From positions 43,829,061 to 43,893,060 of the forward strand of contig OX638369.1 in the NCBI GenBank assembly GCA_951812925.1: 64,000 bases of DNA, given 5' to 3'. Made by a program: the position numbers and the translations under genes. The notes under the pieces were generated by a model, which did no database searches, was not told the origin of the DNA, and saw only the letters and a program-made list of their open reading frames with translations. The stretch is from Calliopum simillimum. Taxonomy: Eukaryota; Arthropoda; Insecta; Diptera; Lauxaniidae. How positions within the stretch are numbered: the stretch's first letter is position 1; the number at the start of each line of letters is the position of its first letter. Below are positions 22,356 to 33,871 of the stretch, one piece after another.

Positions 22356-23783
22356 AGAAATTGCAAAATTTTTATATGATTACGCATAAAACGCAACCTT
22401 GTACCAAATTTATGCGAAATCGGAAGGGGTATGGCTAAGCTTGGTGCGATAGGAATGAAACGGCTGCAAAATTTTTAAAAACTTTTACACAAATGAAGTT
22501 TCATTCGTTAACCTTTTTGAAGAAAAGTATTCAAGGTCTGAATGAAACTAATTTGGTAATCGACAAAGAAATCTCCGTCGGAATACACTTCTTCCACTCT
22601 TCAAAGCCTTCCAGAACTTATTTTCTGGTATAGCGTGCAATTTCTCCAGTGATTCCTTTTTTAACCTTTTTATGCAGCTTCCTTCGGGATGTGGTCCTTG
22701 TTTTCAGTGCCATACTCTTACTTAAATTTTGCCATCATAAATAATGACGGAAAGTTCTCAACAAAATTTAAAAATTTTTCAAATCTTCAGAAACAATAGC
22801 TTGGTACGAAACTAAACCTAACACTAATGACTGAAATGGGCATGGAAAGTCACTGCAAATTCAGTTACAAGGAAGAAAAAAAAATTCATGAGGGTTGTTT
22901 AAATTAACGAAATCCACATTAAATGGCAGTATGGTTTATTTTAACTAAAACTCGGATGTGTACATAGTTATACGTATACGTACAAGTAGGTATGTTTTGT
23001 AATGGCTCTAGACTTTTGCGGCAACTAAGACTAAATACAACTTTGGTTAAGTATCGTCATCATCAGCAGCAGCAGCAGCAAAAACTCCGACGACAACAAA
23101 ACTGTAATCACTAAATAGCGACCATATGGCACAACAGCAAAAACTTCAAAGGCCAGACACATTTACGCAAAAGAGGGCTTCTTTTTTGAATGTTGCGCCT
23201 GTGAATGCGACTGTTGTATGTGCTTCCATAGAGAAGAAGTTGGTCAGTTTTTGCTCGCAGCACCGTTGTTGCGTTTATGTTTTTTGTGCTGTTGCCGTTG
23301 TTGTTGTTGTCGTCGCCCTGTTTTTGGAGAGAGCCAATAATTTATTCATATGCGATTACATGCTGTAATGCTGTTACCACAGACAATTTATGACTTTTGA
23401 CTTTTCTTTATGTCTCAGGGTTTTCCTTCTTTCCATCTACAGCTGAGCTTGGTACTAGCTGCTAAAATGCTTACTTTACTCGCACATTTGAGGGGTTGAA
23501 GTTAAACAAAATTAAAGTGTTGTTATAGTTTAACAATTTTTATTTATATCCACAAAATCTTTGCTCAGTTGGAATAAAGAATCTTTGGTCAAGCTCAGAT
23601 GGTTATCGTAACAAAAAATGTAGTTTTAAATTTTTTAAGATTACGAATTTACTTCACTGAACAATATATTTTTTGTACAATATACAACACTTTACTGCAA
23701 TCAAAGCAATCAAATTATAATCTAATCCAACGTAAATGCTGTTATATATGAATTTCCAAAGGAAAAGCGAGTTGATAGGGGAT
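22356..23783. other. Non-genic DNA with trinucleotide patches
   Basis: Contains CAGCAGCAGCAGCAG near 23063 and GTTGTTGTTGTCGTCG near 23298. Open frames such as 23126-23368 are driven by these simple repeats. No domain recognised. Confidence 0.35.
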
Positions 23784-24537
23784 GCCTAGACTAACAAAAA
23801 ATTGCGCAAGGGAAGGGATCTAAAATGTACTCCTGGGTAGTAATAGTGTTAAAACTGATTTTCTGGATTGTTTACAAAAGAAATATTCTTTGGTGACCCT
23901 AACGATTTAGAGAAAAATTTTTTATGGGAAATTTTAGTCAATTGTATGAGCTTTCTACGATTGTATGTATTTGGTTTATAGGGTTTCAAAAGATTTCGTG
24001 AAGTTCTGGACCTGTTAAGTTGATATTTTAAATATATTTCGAGTTTTTAGATTTTGGCTGCCATTTTAGTATGAAAAAGGTCCGAAGAATTAACATATTG
24101 TACCTTTTTATAATTTTCTTTTGAAATTCTTGTTAAATTTCCTTTTATTCGGTAGTAAATTTGTTACACCAATTTTTTAATTTAAAGTCAGAAAAAAATA
24201 CATTTCTAGAACAATCCGTTTGCATGTTTCGGTAGATGAAGGGCAGTGCGTGAAGCGCAATGCATACGAGTAACGCGTGTGTTGTTATATAAAGGTTTTT
24301 TTTTTTCTGACCCCAAATCAAAAAATTGGTATGTCAATTATTCGACCGAAATGAAGGAAATGGAACACGGATTCAAAAGAAAAATTATAAAAAGGTATGT
24401 TAATAGAACTGTTTTCATACTGAAATGGCTACCAAAGAGAAAAATACGAAAAAAAATTTAAAATATCAATTTAAATGTCCAGAACCTCTTGAAATTATTT
24501 TAGCCCCTATAAACCAAATACACTCAAAAAAAGTTCA

Positions 24538-25819
24538 TACGTGGGCTGCTACATATATTTCTGGCCTTATAATGAAAATGCGAATATTTATCATCAAAAA
24601 TGGTTTTATTGTTTTTCAAAGTATTCTCCAGCATGACTTATACACTTTTGCATGCGCTCAAACCAATTCTCGAAGCACTTTTTCCACTCCGATTGAGACA
24701 CCTCCAAAACATGGTTTTTTCTTCTGGCGACGAAAATCGTTGACCACGCATTTTTTTCTTGATGTGCGGGAATAAAAAGAAGTCATTGGGTGCCAAGTCA
24801 TGGCTATACGGCGGATGACCCATCAATTCGACGTTTTGGCCGGTCAAAAAGGTGCTGGTTTGAGCCGATGTGAGAGAGCTCGCATTGTCATGGTGGACAA
24901 TAATTCGTCTTCTCTTGTTCGTTTTTCGAATTTCTCCGAAGACTTCAGGCAAACAAATTGTGGTGTACTACTCAGAATTGACCGTCCTACGTTGCTCAAG
25001 TGGAACAGTTGCCACATGACCAGTTTTGCCGAAGAAACAGGCGACCATTTGCTTCGAAGTGCTTCTTCCACGAACAACTTTCGTTGGATTTGGCTCATCT
25101 TCGAAGACTCACACGGTCGATTGCTGTTTTGTTTCAGGTTCATACGCATAGATCCAGGACCCCTTACCTCTGACAATCTTATAAACATCTTTTAAAGCAC
25201 TGTGATCGTATTTTTTCAACATTCCTTTGCACCAATCGACACGAGCCTTTTTTTGAGCGATTGTCAAATTGTGCGGAATCCAACGAGAACAAACATTTTT
25301 TGCGGCCAGGTGTTCATGCAATATCGAATGTATGCTAGTAAGAAAAATGCTCAAGGATGCCTCTATTTCATGGTATATCACATGACAATCTTGCATTATC
25401 AGTTCACGCACGGCATCAACGTTCTCTGGCACAACGGCCGTTTTTGGACGACCTTCACGGAATTCGTCTTTGAGCAAGCGTCGGCCACGATTGAATTCAT
25501 TAAACCAGTTTTTCACAGTGCTATGGGATGGTGCTTTATTGCCATGAAAAAATTTAAGTTCATCAATGCACTCTTGTCGTGATAATCCACGGCGAAAGTT
25601 GTGAAAAATGATCGCAGGAAAATGTTCAGGAGGTAATACCATTTTTTTGCCAAATTGATTTTTTCAAGTCACTGCAAACAACACAAATGATGGTCGTACG
25701 TCAAAACGTTCTGAGTACGTTTATGCTAAAACATGTCATACTTCCCAATGGAAATGTTAGATTGCACCTGGCAATACTTAGTGTAGCCTAGGCCAGAAAT
25801 ATATATAGCAGCCTACGTA
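24538..25819 (-). mobile_element. Mariner element, nearly full length, inactivated
   Basis: Termini CGTGGGCTGCTACATATATT (from 24540) and its imperfect complement ending AGCAGCCTACG at 25817 are inverted repeats of about 28 bp, including TTTCTGGCC. TA lies at 24538-24539 and 25818-25819. Length is 1278 bp, normal for mariner. It sits in the right arm of the foldback at 23784-25942. The uninterrupted opposite arm has a single TA at the matching point, confirming the target duplication. Confidence 0.9.
24638..25642 (-). pseudogene. Mariner transposase, frameshifted and catalytically damaged
   Basis: Starting at the ATG at 25640-25642, the N-terminal half (to 25109) has the helix-turn-helix region and the linker with WIPHNLT, then the position where mariners normally have TGDESW before IYAYEPETKQQS. 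Here it reads VRGKGSW, so the first catalytic Asp appears lost. A frameshift near 25110 moves the rest to other frames. HHDNAS (second Asp), VELMGHPPYS and DLAPNDFFLFP (third Asp of DD34D) lie at 24952-24760, and the end is near 24638. Several frames are needed, so it cannot make an active enzyme. Confidence 0.88.
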
Positions 25820-25942
25820 CAATAAGCTAAAAGTTTCTTATAAAAAAAGATTTCTTTTAAACATTAGAGTTACCCAGGAGATTTTTTTTTAAACAGAGGA
25901 ACATTTTAGACCCCCAGATTTAAATTTTTTCTTAGTCTAGGC

Positions 25943-28162
25943 CTCTTAGAAGCTTTGTAACTTAATCGATAACACCCTATATATTAAAAATCAAAATCCG
26001 ATTTTTTTTTATTTTCCAAAAATGCAGCAAAAATGTACAATGTTTTATTTGAAACTGTTAAATGAAAAACTGTAGTTTATAGACATCGAAGTTCAAAGTC
26101 CCATAGTTACTTCCTTCTAAGTGATGGGGGTTGGGAAAAATTTCTTTTATTGGTGTTGGATCTTAAATCAATAGCACAATATTCAGAAAATGTCCCAGCA
26201 GTGAATCTAACCTTAACCTGAAAAGCGATAAAATGTACCCTATTTATCTTATATTTTTGAATATCCTGTATAAAATTTTGCGTAGAAGATAAGGTCTTTT
26301 GCTCTGTGGAACATCACATATTCTGTAAACGCTCTTAGCCCTTTTAGTACGGAGTTTTATTTTCAAAGCGATATACTTGTGATAGCAATTTTTAAATTTT
26401 CTTACCTAATAGAATAAGCTAGAAAACTATGCATGTTTTGCATACTTAAAAATCCTGAAATTTTACATTTATCATGGGACATAAAGTGAATCACAAAAGT
26501 ATTTTACATAAATACAAAAACTATTCAAAAATTCGAACTTATTCTTAACTTTAGCCCCTTGGTTCTACAAATTTATTCGAATTCCATACCATTTAATGAT
26601 CCCACATGCCTCAGCTTTAGATGTCTTTTATGGATTACTACTTAATAGTATTTGCTTCAAATTGGTTTAATACCTGCGTGCCTTAAAATAAATCTCACTG
26701 ATTGCGTTGCCAAGGACTTCCACCCTTCTTACCAAGTAAGTACGTGGGAACGCATAGTTTTAAAAGTAGTTTTGGCTAGAAAACTCAAGTGTACTTATTC
26801 CAAGCATGCACATTTGATACTTTTAAGGAGTTTAAGCATTAATAGTTTCTTATCAAAGCGAATTGTTTTCTTCAAAAAATAGTTTTATTGCAACCGGGAA
26901 TATCGATATCCGTCGATCCGACAAAATTTATTTAATAAGAAAGAAGAAAAAGACATTCTTAGGTAAATCTGCGACCGTTTTAAAGTATTTAAGATTAATT
27001 TGAGCAAAGGTCGCCACGTGTTCTCATATCAGCAGCCAACTCTGCAAACACTTGTCAGGTTATTTGGTATTCTAGAAGGTTTAAACAATTTTCATCAATT
27101 GATAGAAGGAAAAATATTGATATTTTGGTATATTAATTAAATGTCTAGCAGCTTTGCAACCAAAAAAATTGTTTGAGCAATTTTTTAAATTTCATTTATA
27201 GATAGATGGTGACGTTCCCGAACAAAAATTTGAACAACTATTGATTTCCCTTATCAGCATGCCACTTTGCCAATTTAGTTTTTTGTTCCCACGTTTTAAA
27301 AATTCCCACAAAACAATCTACATGATTTTAATAGCTTTGTATACAATTTCAATTGAAATAAAAAAATTAACTTTTCTAATCAACGCGCCGCCGTATAAAA
27401 TTATCACAGCGACATCCATCCGTTCCCCTCATCAAGGCAATCGCACAAGTGCACCGCATGCAGTGCGGGACACCAAGACACCCTTTCGATGACTTGCGAA
27501 CAACATAATTTTAATGTGCAGTGGAAAAAACTGACAAGCGTAGGAAATATTAGCCACAAAATTACGTACACCACTAACACTATGCCAGCCACGCCCTCTA
27601 CTACGTTTTGGTAAAACCAAAACACCGCGACATAAAAAACCGATTTCCTTCAAAATCAAACCGAAAAACTCTGAGTGAGAAATAAAAAAGTGTTGAGTTG
27701 GTGGTTTCCTGGATTCACATACCATGAAGCAAAGTCAAAGGATAAACAGAGTCGACACTTAAAAAAATAACAACAACACAGAGTTGGACACGTGTCGTAG
27801 AGCGTCCAAGTGGCGCAATAATAAAAACATTGAATTATTGAAAGAAAGCAAACGCGGGGAAATGCACAGCGTATGGAATTGAGCAGCTGAGCAGCAGTAG
27901 CAGCAGCCACGTGACCAACGCCAATATGTGCGGCAGTCACGTGGCCTAAAACAATTGCAACAATTTGGATAGATTCCTTAAATATATGGCACGTTTCTGA
28001 TGTTGCTGCTGACTGTTTTGCTGTTTTTGTAGCGACGACTGCAGCGATGCATAATCAAGTTCTAAGCGCGCTCGCAATTCCTTCCATGCATTTCTTAAGG
28101 AGTGTAAGCGAGGCACAGTGGAACAAAACTTAAAAAAAAAAAAAATTGAATAACAGGTGATA
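25943..28162. other. Non-genic DNA, possibly unique host sequence from about 26.9 kb
   Basis: No recognised element. 27400-27960 has lower A/T bias, several short overlapping frames on both strands and CAGCAG patches, but no domain or coding pattern. At 28115 the sequence CACAGTGGAACAAAA resembles the terminus of foldback element 1 and may be a solo end. Confidence 0.35.
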
Positions 28163-28912
28163 TGATAGGATAGAATGGGATAGGATAGGATAGGATAGGA
28201 TAGGATAGGATAGGATAGGATAGGATAGGATAGGATAGGATAGGATAGGATAGGATAGGATAGGATAGGATAGGATAGGATAGGATAGGATAGGATAGGA
28301 TAGGATAGGATAGGATAGGATAGGATAGGATAGGATAGGATAGGATAGGATAGGATAGGATAGGATAGGATAGGATAGGATAGGATAGGATAGGATAGGA
28401 TAGGATAGGATAGGATAGGATAGGATAGGATAGGATAGGATAGGATAGGATAGGATAGGATAGGATAGGATAGGATAGGATAGGATAGGATAGGATAGGA
28501 TAGGATAGGATAGGATAGAATAGGATAGGATAGGATAGGATAGGATAGGATAGGATAGGATAGGATAGGATAGGATAGGATAGGATAGGATAGGATAGGA
28601 TAGGATAGGATAGGATAGGATAGGATAGGATAGGATAGGATAGGATAGGATAGGATAGGATAGGATAGGATAGGATAGGATAGGATAGGATAGGATAGGA
28701 TAGGATAGGATAGGATAGGATAGGATAGGATAGGATAGGATAGGATAGGATAGGATAGGATAGGATAGGATAGGATAGGATAGGATAGGATAGGATAGGA
28801 TAGGATAGGATAGGATAGGATAGGATAGGATAGGATAGGATAGGATAGGATAGGATAGGATAGGATAGGATAGGATAGGATAGGATAGGATAGAATAGGA
28901 TAGGATAGAATC
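28163..28912. repeat. Pentanucleotide microsatellite (GGATA)n, about 150 copies
   Basis: Nearly uninterrupted TAGGA/GGATA repeats for about 740 bp, with rare TAGAA variants near 28516, 28890 and 28906 and slightly irregular edges (TAGAATGGGA near 28172). Because the unit length is not a multiple of three, it stays open in several frames. The 333-codon minus-strand frame made of SYPIL repeats is therefore an artefact. Copy number in assemblies of such arrays is often unreliable. Confidence 0.97.
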
Positions 28913-30973
28913 AAGCGTGTAACACTGTAACGGTCTAGAAGATCCAAAATATGTATGAGATTGGAAAATAAATTAGTTAGGCTAGGCCCTTAGCGATTTT
29001 TTTTTGAATACTTTCTCTATAACTAATCTAACAGCATTCTCATATCTCTAAAAAATCCTTCCTTTATTGGACTCTATGATATCGTTAAAAATTTTCTTCA
29101 AAGAAAGAGAGTGAATGCTTTAACAGCAGCTTAGGCCCAAACCACAGACACGATTGACCTTTCCGCAGTTTCGACTCTTTGATCAAATTCGAGGATTTAA
29201 CAACATGGGGATCTCGGGCGAACTATACACTTCCGTGGTATGTATCTGAGAAATCCAGTCAGATTTTTTATGCGCCACTTCTACAAAAATAGAGTGCCAA
29301 CTACCAATATGGCTCAGACTATTCTGGGATCGGTAACCCATTGGTGATTTACCCAGGATTCTGGGCTCTCATGTTCTCGGAAGAGGTAGACTGACAAAAT
29401 TTTGTGAGCGTGTTAATAAGTGTAAAAAATATTTAGTATTACAGACTTCCTTTGGATTGCCTAACTACGTCACTATATGCGTAACCGAACAATAAGAGAT
29501 CACGGAAATGAGTCGTTGTTCTCTATAAATGTTACGCGTTTTTCGAAATTAGTTCATAGTTGACAATTTCAACTACCATTTCCAACGTTTCCCTAGGTGA
29601 GGCTACGAGCTGCATTTGCAAATTGTTTACTACTAAGTAGTTGCAACATATTTACTCTATATTAACCATATAATTCGGGCAGTGGAAAATCCGGGCAGGT
29701 CAGCCACCTCCTGGTCAACTCCCTGCTCTTTCTGTTTCTTCCTTCATGGCGTTTTTGGAGTAAAAATATTAATAAAGAATCAACAAATTAAATTATTATT
29801 TTAATCAGTTAAATTGAAAATTTATCCATTGTACACAACGTGTTTAAATAATGAACATTAGCAATCAATGGCTCGACTTTTACGGTAAACCGTCCAGTCG
29901 AGTGTTGCGCAGGAAGTCTGTGTTCATCAACGATTTTTGTTCCCTTGGGAATGCCAGAATATACCGAACAGAGAAAAAGAATGACATAAATATTTTGTTT
30001 TTGTTTCGAGCACAAAAACTGTTGGCCCAACTAATAAATAGCGGATTGATCGCATTGAGCGGGAAATGCAGCTGCCGCACACAAATTGTTGGGATAAACA
30101 ACAATTGAGCCAACACGTGTCATGGAATCACTATGGCATCTAGATTGTGTATTATGGAAACAAGTGCAAATACTCGAAGGTTTCGAAACTAAAAAAAATA
30201 AATACATTTTTTCTCTAGTAACTCCGACAAGAAGTAAGAGCAACCGAACGTTAGAGGCGGGGCGGGAATCTGCACGTTTTCCGGAGCAACAATCCGTTTG
30301 TCCTGCGGCTGTATATCAATTTGACATGGCAAATCCAAATGACACTCGGGTTATTTATCAAGAAATACGAATTATCGCATTTAAAGTTAAGAAGATACGA
30401 ACGAGGGATATGCATTAGTTCGGTCATTTGTCCTTGTGTTGTGGTGGGTGTGTACACGGGTTGACTCCTTAAGGCGTCTCTACTGCAAATCAGTTGACTG
30501 TCGTTAGTTTGTGTGTGTGTGCGTTTATGTTTCAAATTCGTAATTATCATTATTTCACAATTTATTAGCATTAACCCTTAGGTGCATAAGTGACCTACAT
30601 GCATAGCATAGTTATTATTGCAATTGTATTGTTTGTTGTGCGTAAGTTTGTCTGCTTTTATATCTCAAGAGTCCAAATCTTAAGGATGTTGCAAATAATT
30701 TCGTTGACGACTGGCACGTGTTGTCAATGGAATTTAAATTGTTCTCTTGCTGCGTTCGTTCATTTTAATCGATGTAACATATCGATTGTATTAATCGCTG
30801 TAATTCGTTTGCAATTAAATGCTTATGCGATTAGAATCTCAGAGCATGTCCTTGTTGAATGGTTTGTCGTCTTATTAATTGAGAACGGAAATAAGAAGCT
30901 TGTGGATTGAAATAGCAAGCTGATAAAGCAGAGATAGACAGAAGGCCTTTGGTTTATCGTCAATATTCATTGA
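28913..30973. other. Probable unique non-coding DNA
   Basis: Mixed composition with a short (GT)n run near 30510. Many frames of 70-106 codons overlap on both strands between 29809 and 30910 without domains or a dominant frame. No repeat arms seen. Confidence 0.35.
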
Positions 30974-33367
30974 TTACACAGGTTTACAAAAAAAAAATGT
31001 CATGGCGTTTTGATCAGACTATGTGTTTCCTAGGGACTTCGACGTCCTAAATCTGAATCCGGGTTCCGTTTTTTTCCAGAACGTCTGAGAAAAAAGATTT
31101 CAAGGTCATATGGGTATTTCTTAAAAAAAGTCTACCGAGTGTGAAAAATTAAATATGTTTTAAAGTTTGATTTAACCACCGGTAGTTATGCAAAAATATT
31201 CAAATTTATATATGCTAATACTACAAATAGCTTTTCTTAATTGTTGTCCATAAAAAATGACTGCAAAAATTAAATTTCTCCAATTTAATTCTTAACAAAT
31301 TTATTAGTCTTTTTTCTTTATGCGATAGAGGAGCTTAAGAAAATTTAATTTTGTATTAGTTTGCCTTTAAATTTGCCTAACAATAGCAATTATACAAATA
31401 AAATGTTAAAATTGCAACTGTACTCCAAATAACGGTAATTTTTCGGATTGTCTTAAGTAAAGTTCTAATGTCGCGTCCGTAGTCCAAAACACCATTTTTA
31501 ATTACCATTAATGTATTAGCGGTCACACCTGATGGAAACTCTATATCTTCAGTAAGATCATAGTCCGCTAAAAAAATACGTAATTAGTAAGTCTCGACAA
31601 AGTATATCTAGAAAGTTATAAGTGTTTGAAATGTGTCACGTCCGCAATTATATGTAATAAATCCGTATAAATAAAACTGAAATTTTGTATGTATCTGTGG
31701 ATATCCCTTACGATTTAGAAAATGTGTGGTTGGATTCATCCAACGTTTACAGTGTGTTTGTTAGTATTAGATAATGCTAGATCATAGGGTGAAAAAATGG
31801 GCGTTGTCACGACCTCCTCCTAACATAATTCGTCCTAAGACTGAAACTATATAATGCAGATGGATGGCATTTGGTACATATGTAAAGGGTATTGAGAGAA
31901 ATAACATAAATGGCCCACAAAATCTAAATTCGTTACATCTCCTCAATATTTTGGTAAATTTGTAATCGACTTTGGCTATAATTACTTAGATTTCGTAATT
32001 TTGAACATGTACTTAGATACGGACGATAAAATCAGACACGTAAAAAAAAGATAAGTTTGACAGAAACGACTTAAAAGCCAAAAATTTATTTTACAAAATG
32101 CTTTTGTTTTTCGAATGCGCTAAGTTATCATAACACTCATGGAGTTAATTGGTTTTATATTCATGCAAAGGATATCATTAAAACAACTAAAATTAAGTAT
32201 TTCACTACTTGAATTATTGCTAAGGAAAAATTTGTAGCGTCCGGAATGTCACGTCCGTTATTACATTTTAGCTTATGTAAGATAAACTAAAGAAGATATT
32301 TTATTAAGGAAAAGTGCATTATGAAGAAGCATGTTTCAGCATAGTTTTGACATTCTTAGAAAAAAAATTTGCTTACGTATTTTGCAGAATTTTTAATTTT
32401 CGTACATGCACCTCAAAAGTACTTCCATTTTATGTCGCGTCCGTATAGACTTTTATTGGCTAGTATTTTGGTACTGCATGCCCGACCGACCTCGTGATTT
32501 TTTCGAATAATAGTCCACCCCTAATACTAAATTATGCACCAAATAAAAAGTCAAAGTTTCCTGTGGACTATATTATTTTTAAAAAATATGCGTACGAATG
32601 TCGCGTCCGTAACCTGTGGAAATACCCATATGGAGGTCAAAATTTTCATGTGTCTTTTAGTGATAAATTCGCTAAAGTTCTGAAACTAATTTTTTATCAT
32701 TGAATTCTCGGTTCTTAAAAAGAATATCTGATCAAAAACGGTCTCTCGAACCTCGTTTCGGAGATATAGCCATCGGAAGATCCGGATATATCTTCTATGA
32801 AAACCGCTATAAGTTGGGAACCACTGGATGGATTTGGAAAATATTGATGTCATATGAAAGGTATGTTGTCGTTATTGTTGTTGTTGTTGCTGATGTTGTT
32901 GATGTATTTGTTGTTGTAATTGAAAAATTTCTCAAAATTTCAAAAAAGGTCATGTCTCCAAAACTATGGATCCAATTTTATAGGTTGTCAATACCTTTCA
33001 TATGACACCAATATTTTTTAAATCCATCCAGGGGTTCGTAACTTATAGCGGTTTTCATAGAAAATATATCCGGATCTTCCGATGGCTAAATCTCCGAAAG
33101 TAGGTCCGAGATACCCTTTTTGATCACATATTCTTTTTAAGGACTGAGAATTCAATTATAAAAAATTAGTTTCAGAATTTTTGCGAATTTATCACTAAAC
33201 GACACATGAACCCCATTTTGACCTCCATATGACCTTGAAATCTTTTTTCTCAGACATTCTGGAAAAAAACGGACCCCGGATTCGGATTCAGGACGTCAAA
33301 GTCCTTAGGAAACACATAGTCTGATCAAAACGCCATGACATTTTTTTTTTTTTGTAAACCTGTGTTA
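30974..33367. mobile_element. Foldback DNA element 3 (CAC...GTG ends, TTA target duplication), split by element A
   Basis: Starts CACAGGTTTACAAA at 30977 and ends GTAAACCTGTG at 33364, with TTA directly outside both ends (30974-30976, 33365-33367). Arms pair through TGTCATGGCGTTTTGATC, GGTTCCGTTTTTTTCCAGA and TTCAAGGTCATATG. After a 1.5 kb interruption they continue as GGAGGTCAAAATTTT and ATCGGAAGATCCGGATATAT, closing near a GTT-rich loop at about 32870-32920. Without the insertion the element would be about 870 bp and nearly all palindrome. Confidence 0.85.
31108..32631 (-). mobile_element. Element A: terminal-repeat DNA element with phased GGACGYGACA motifs
   Basis: Element A (31112-32627) has terminal inverted repeats GGGTATTTC/GAAATACCC and a 4 bp TSD, ATAT (31108-31111, 32628-32631). 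The opposite arm of the host foldback carries the empty site near 33226 (CATATG uninterrupted). On the minus strand, reading from its 32627 end, GGACG(Y)GACA occurs at offsets 19, 185, 371, 984 and 1149, with a degenerate partner at 385 (GGACGCTACA). A further degenerate copy is at about 813. No coding region is seen. It is homologous to element B at 56696-58396 by terminus and motif layout. Confidence 0.85.
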
Positions 33368-33611
33368 TTTTTATGGTTTTTCTAGGATGCTTTGCTCATA
33401 AAGGGTCTGACTTCTGTAAAGGTATAACACCGTGTTGGTTTGAATATACTTATTTTTCCTCCTTTGATATACCTAAAAGAAGTTTGTTTTTAATGTACAT
33501 GTGAAATTCATCAATAAATTGAAATTGAAATTGAATATAGGGAGAGGGGTAATAGGTAGAGGGATTATTTGGGTTAGTGTCGGTGAAAGTTCTTCTTGAG
33601 TTCACAGATAT

Positions 33612-33871
33612 CATATCACCACGTCAATACTACAACTAGGTAACTTCAATTTTCAAGTTTAGAGATAATTCAATTTTAAGATTTTTAAAAATTTGAATTG
33701 ATTTCAGACTTTTCCTGTTTTGTTTTTTTCTTATAACTTTGCAATGGTCCTACTTAGCAATCTCTGTTTAGACAGAATTATGCACTAAGCCATGAAAAAT
33801 GTCATAGGCCACTTTTAGCAGGAATTATAATTTCGGAGTTACCTAGTTGTAGTATTGACGTGGCGATATAT
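33612..33871. mobile_element. MITE-like element with about 34 bp terminal inverted repeats
   Basis: CATATCACCACGTCAATACT at 33612 and the following ACAACTAGGTAACT are mirrored at 33838-33871 (AGTTACCTAGTTGT through GACGTGGCGATATATG). The interior is about 190 bp of AT-rich sequence with no ORF. The TSD is not clear. The size and structure suggest a MITE. Confidence 0.65.

Larger units (their letters stand above)
23784..25942. mobile_element. Foldback element interrupted in its right arm by a mariner
   Basis: The left arm starts GCCTAGACTAA at 23784, and the right arm ends TTAGTCTAGGC at 25942. Matching blocks run inward. TACTCCTGGGTAGTAATAGTG (about 23829) pairs with TTACCCAGGAG (about 25871). 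TTGTATGAGCTTT (about 23941) pairs with AAAAGTTCATACAATAAGC once the mariner is removed. GTATTTGGTTTATAGGGTTTC (about 23966) pairs with AAACCAAATACAC (about 24510). AAAATTATAAAAAGGTA near 24381 pairs with the left arm near 24107. No TSD is obvious, so the exact ends are tentative. Confidence 0.65.

Noticed and set aside
24800..25582. Plus-strand frames of 126-131 codons
   Set aside because: They are antisense shadows of the mariner transposase on the minus strand.
27946..28947. 333-codon minus-strand frame of SYPIL repeats
   Set aside because: It is the translation of the (GGATA)n microsatellite, which is open in several frames; flanking codons have no domain.
29809..30910. Cluster of 70-106-codon frames on both strands as a possible host gene
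   Set aside because: Frames overlap on opposite strands with no domain, splice signals or dominant frame; they look like chance frames in moderately GC-rich DNA.
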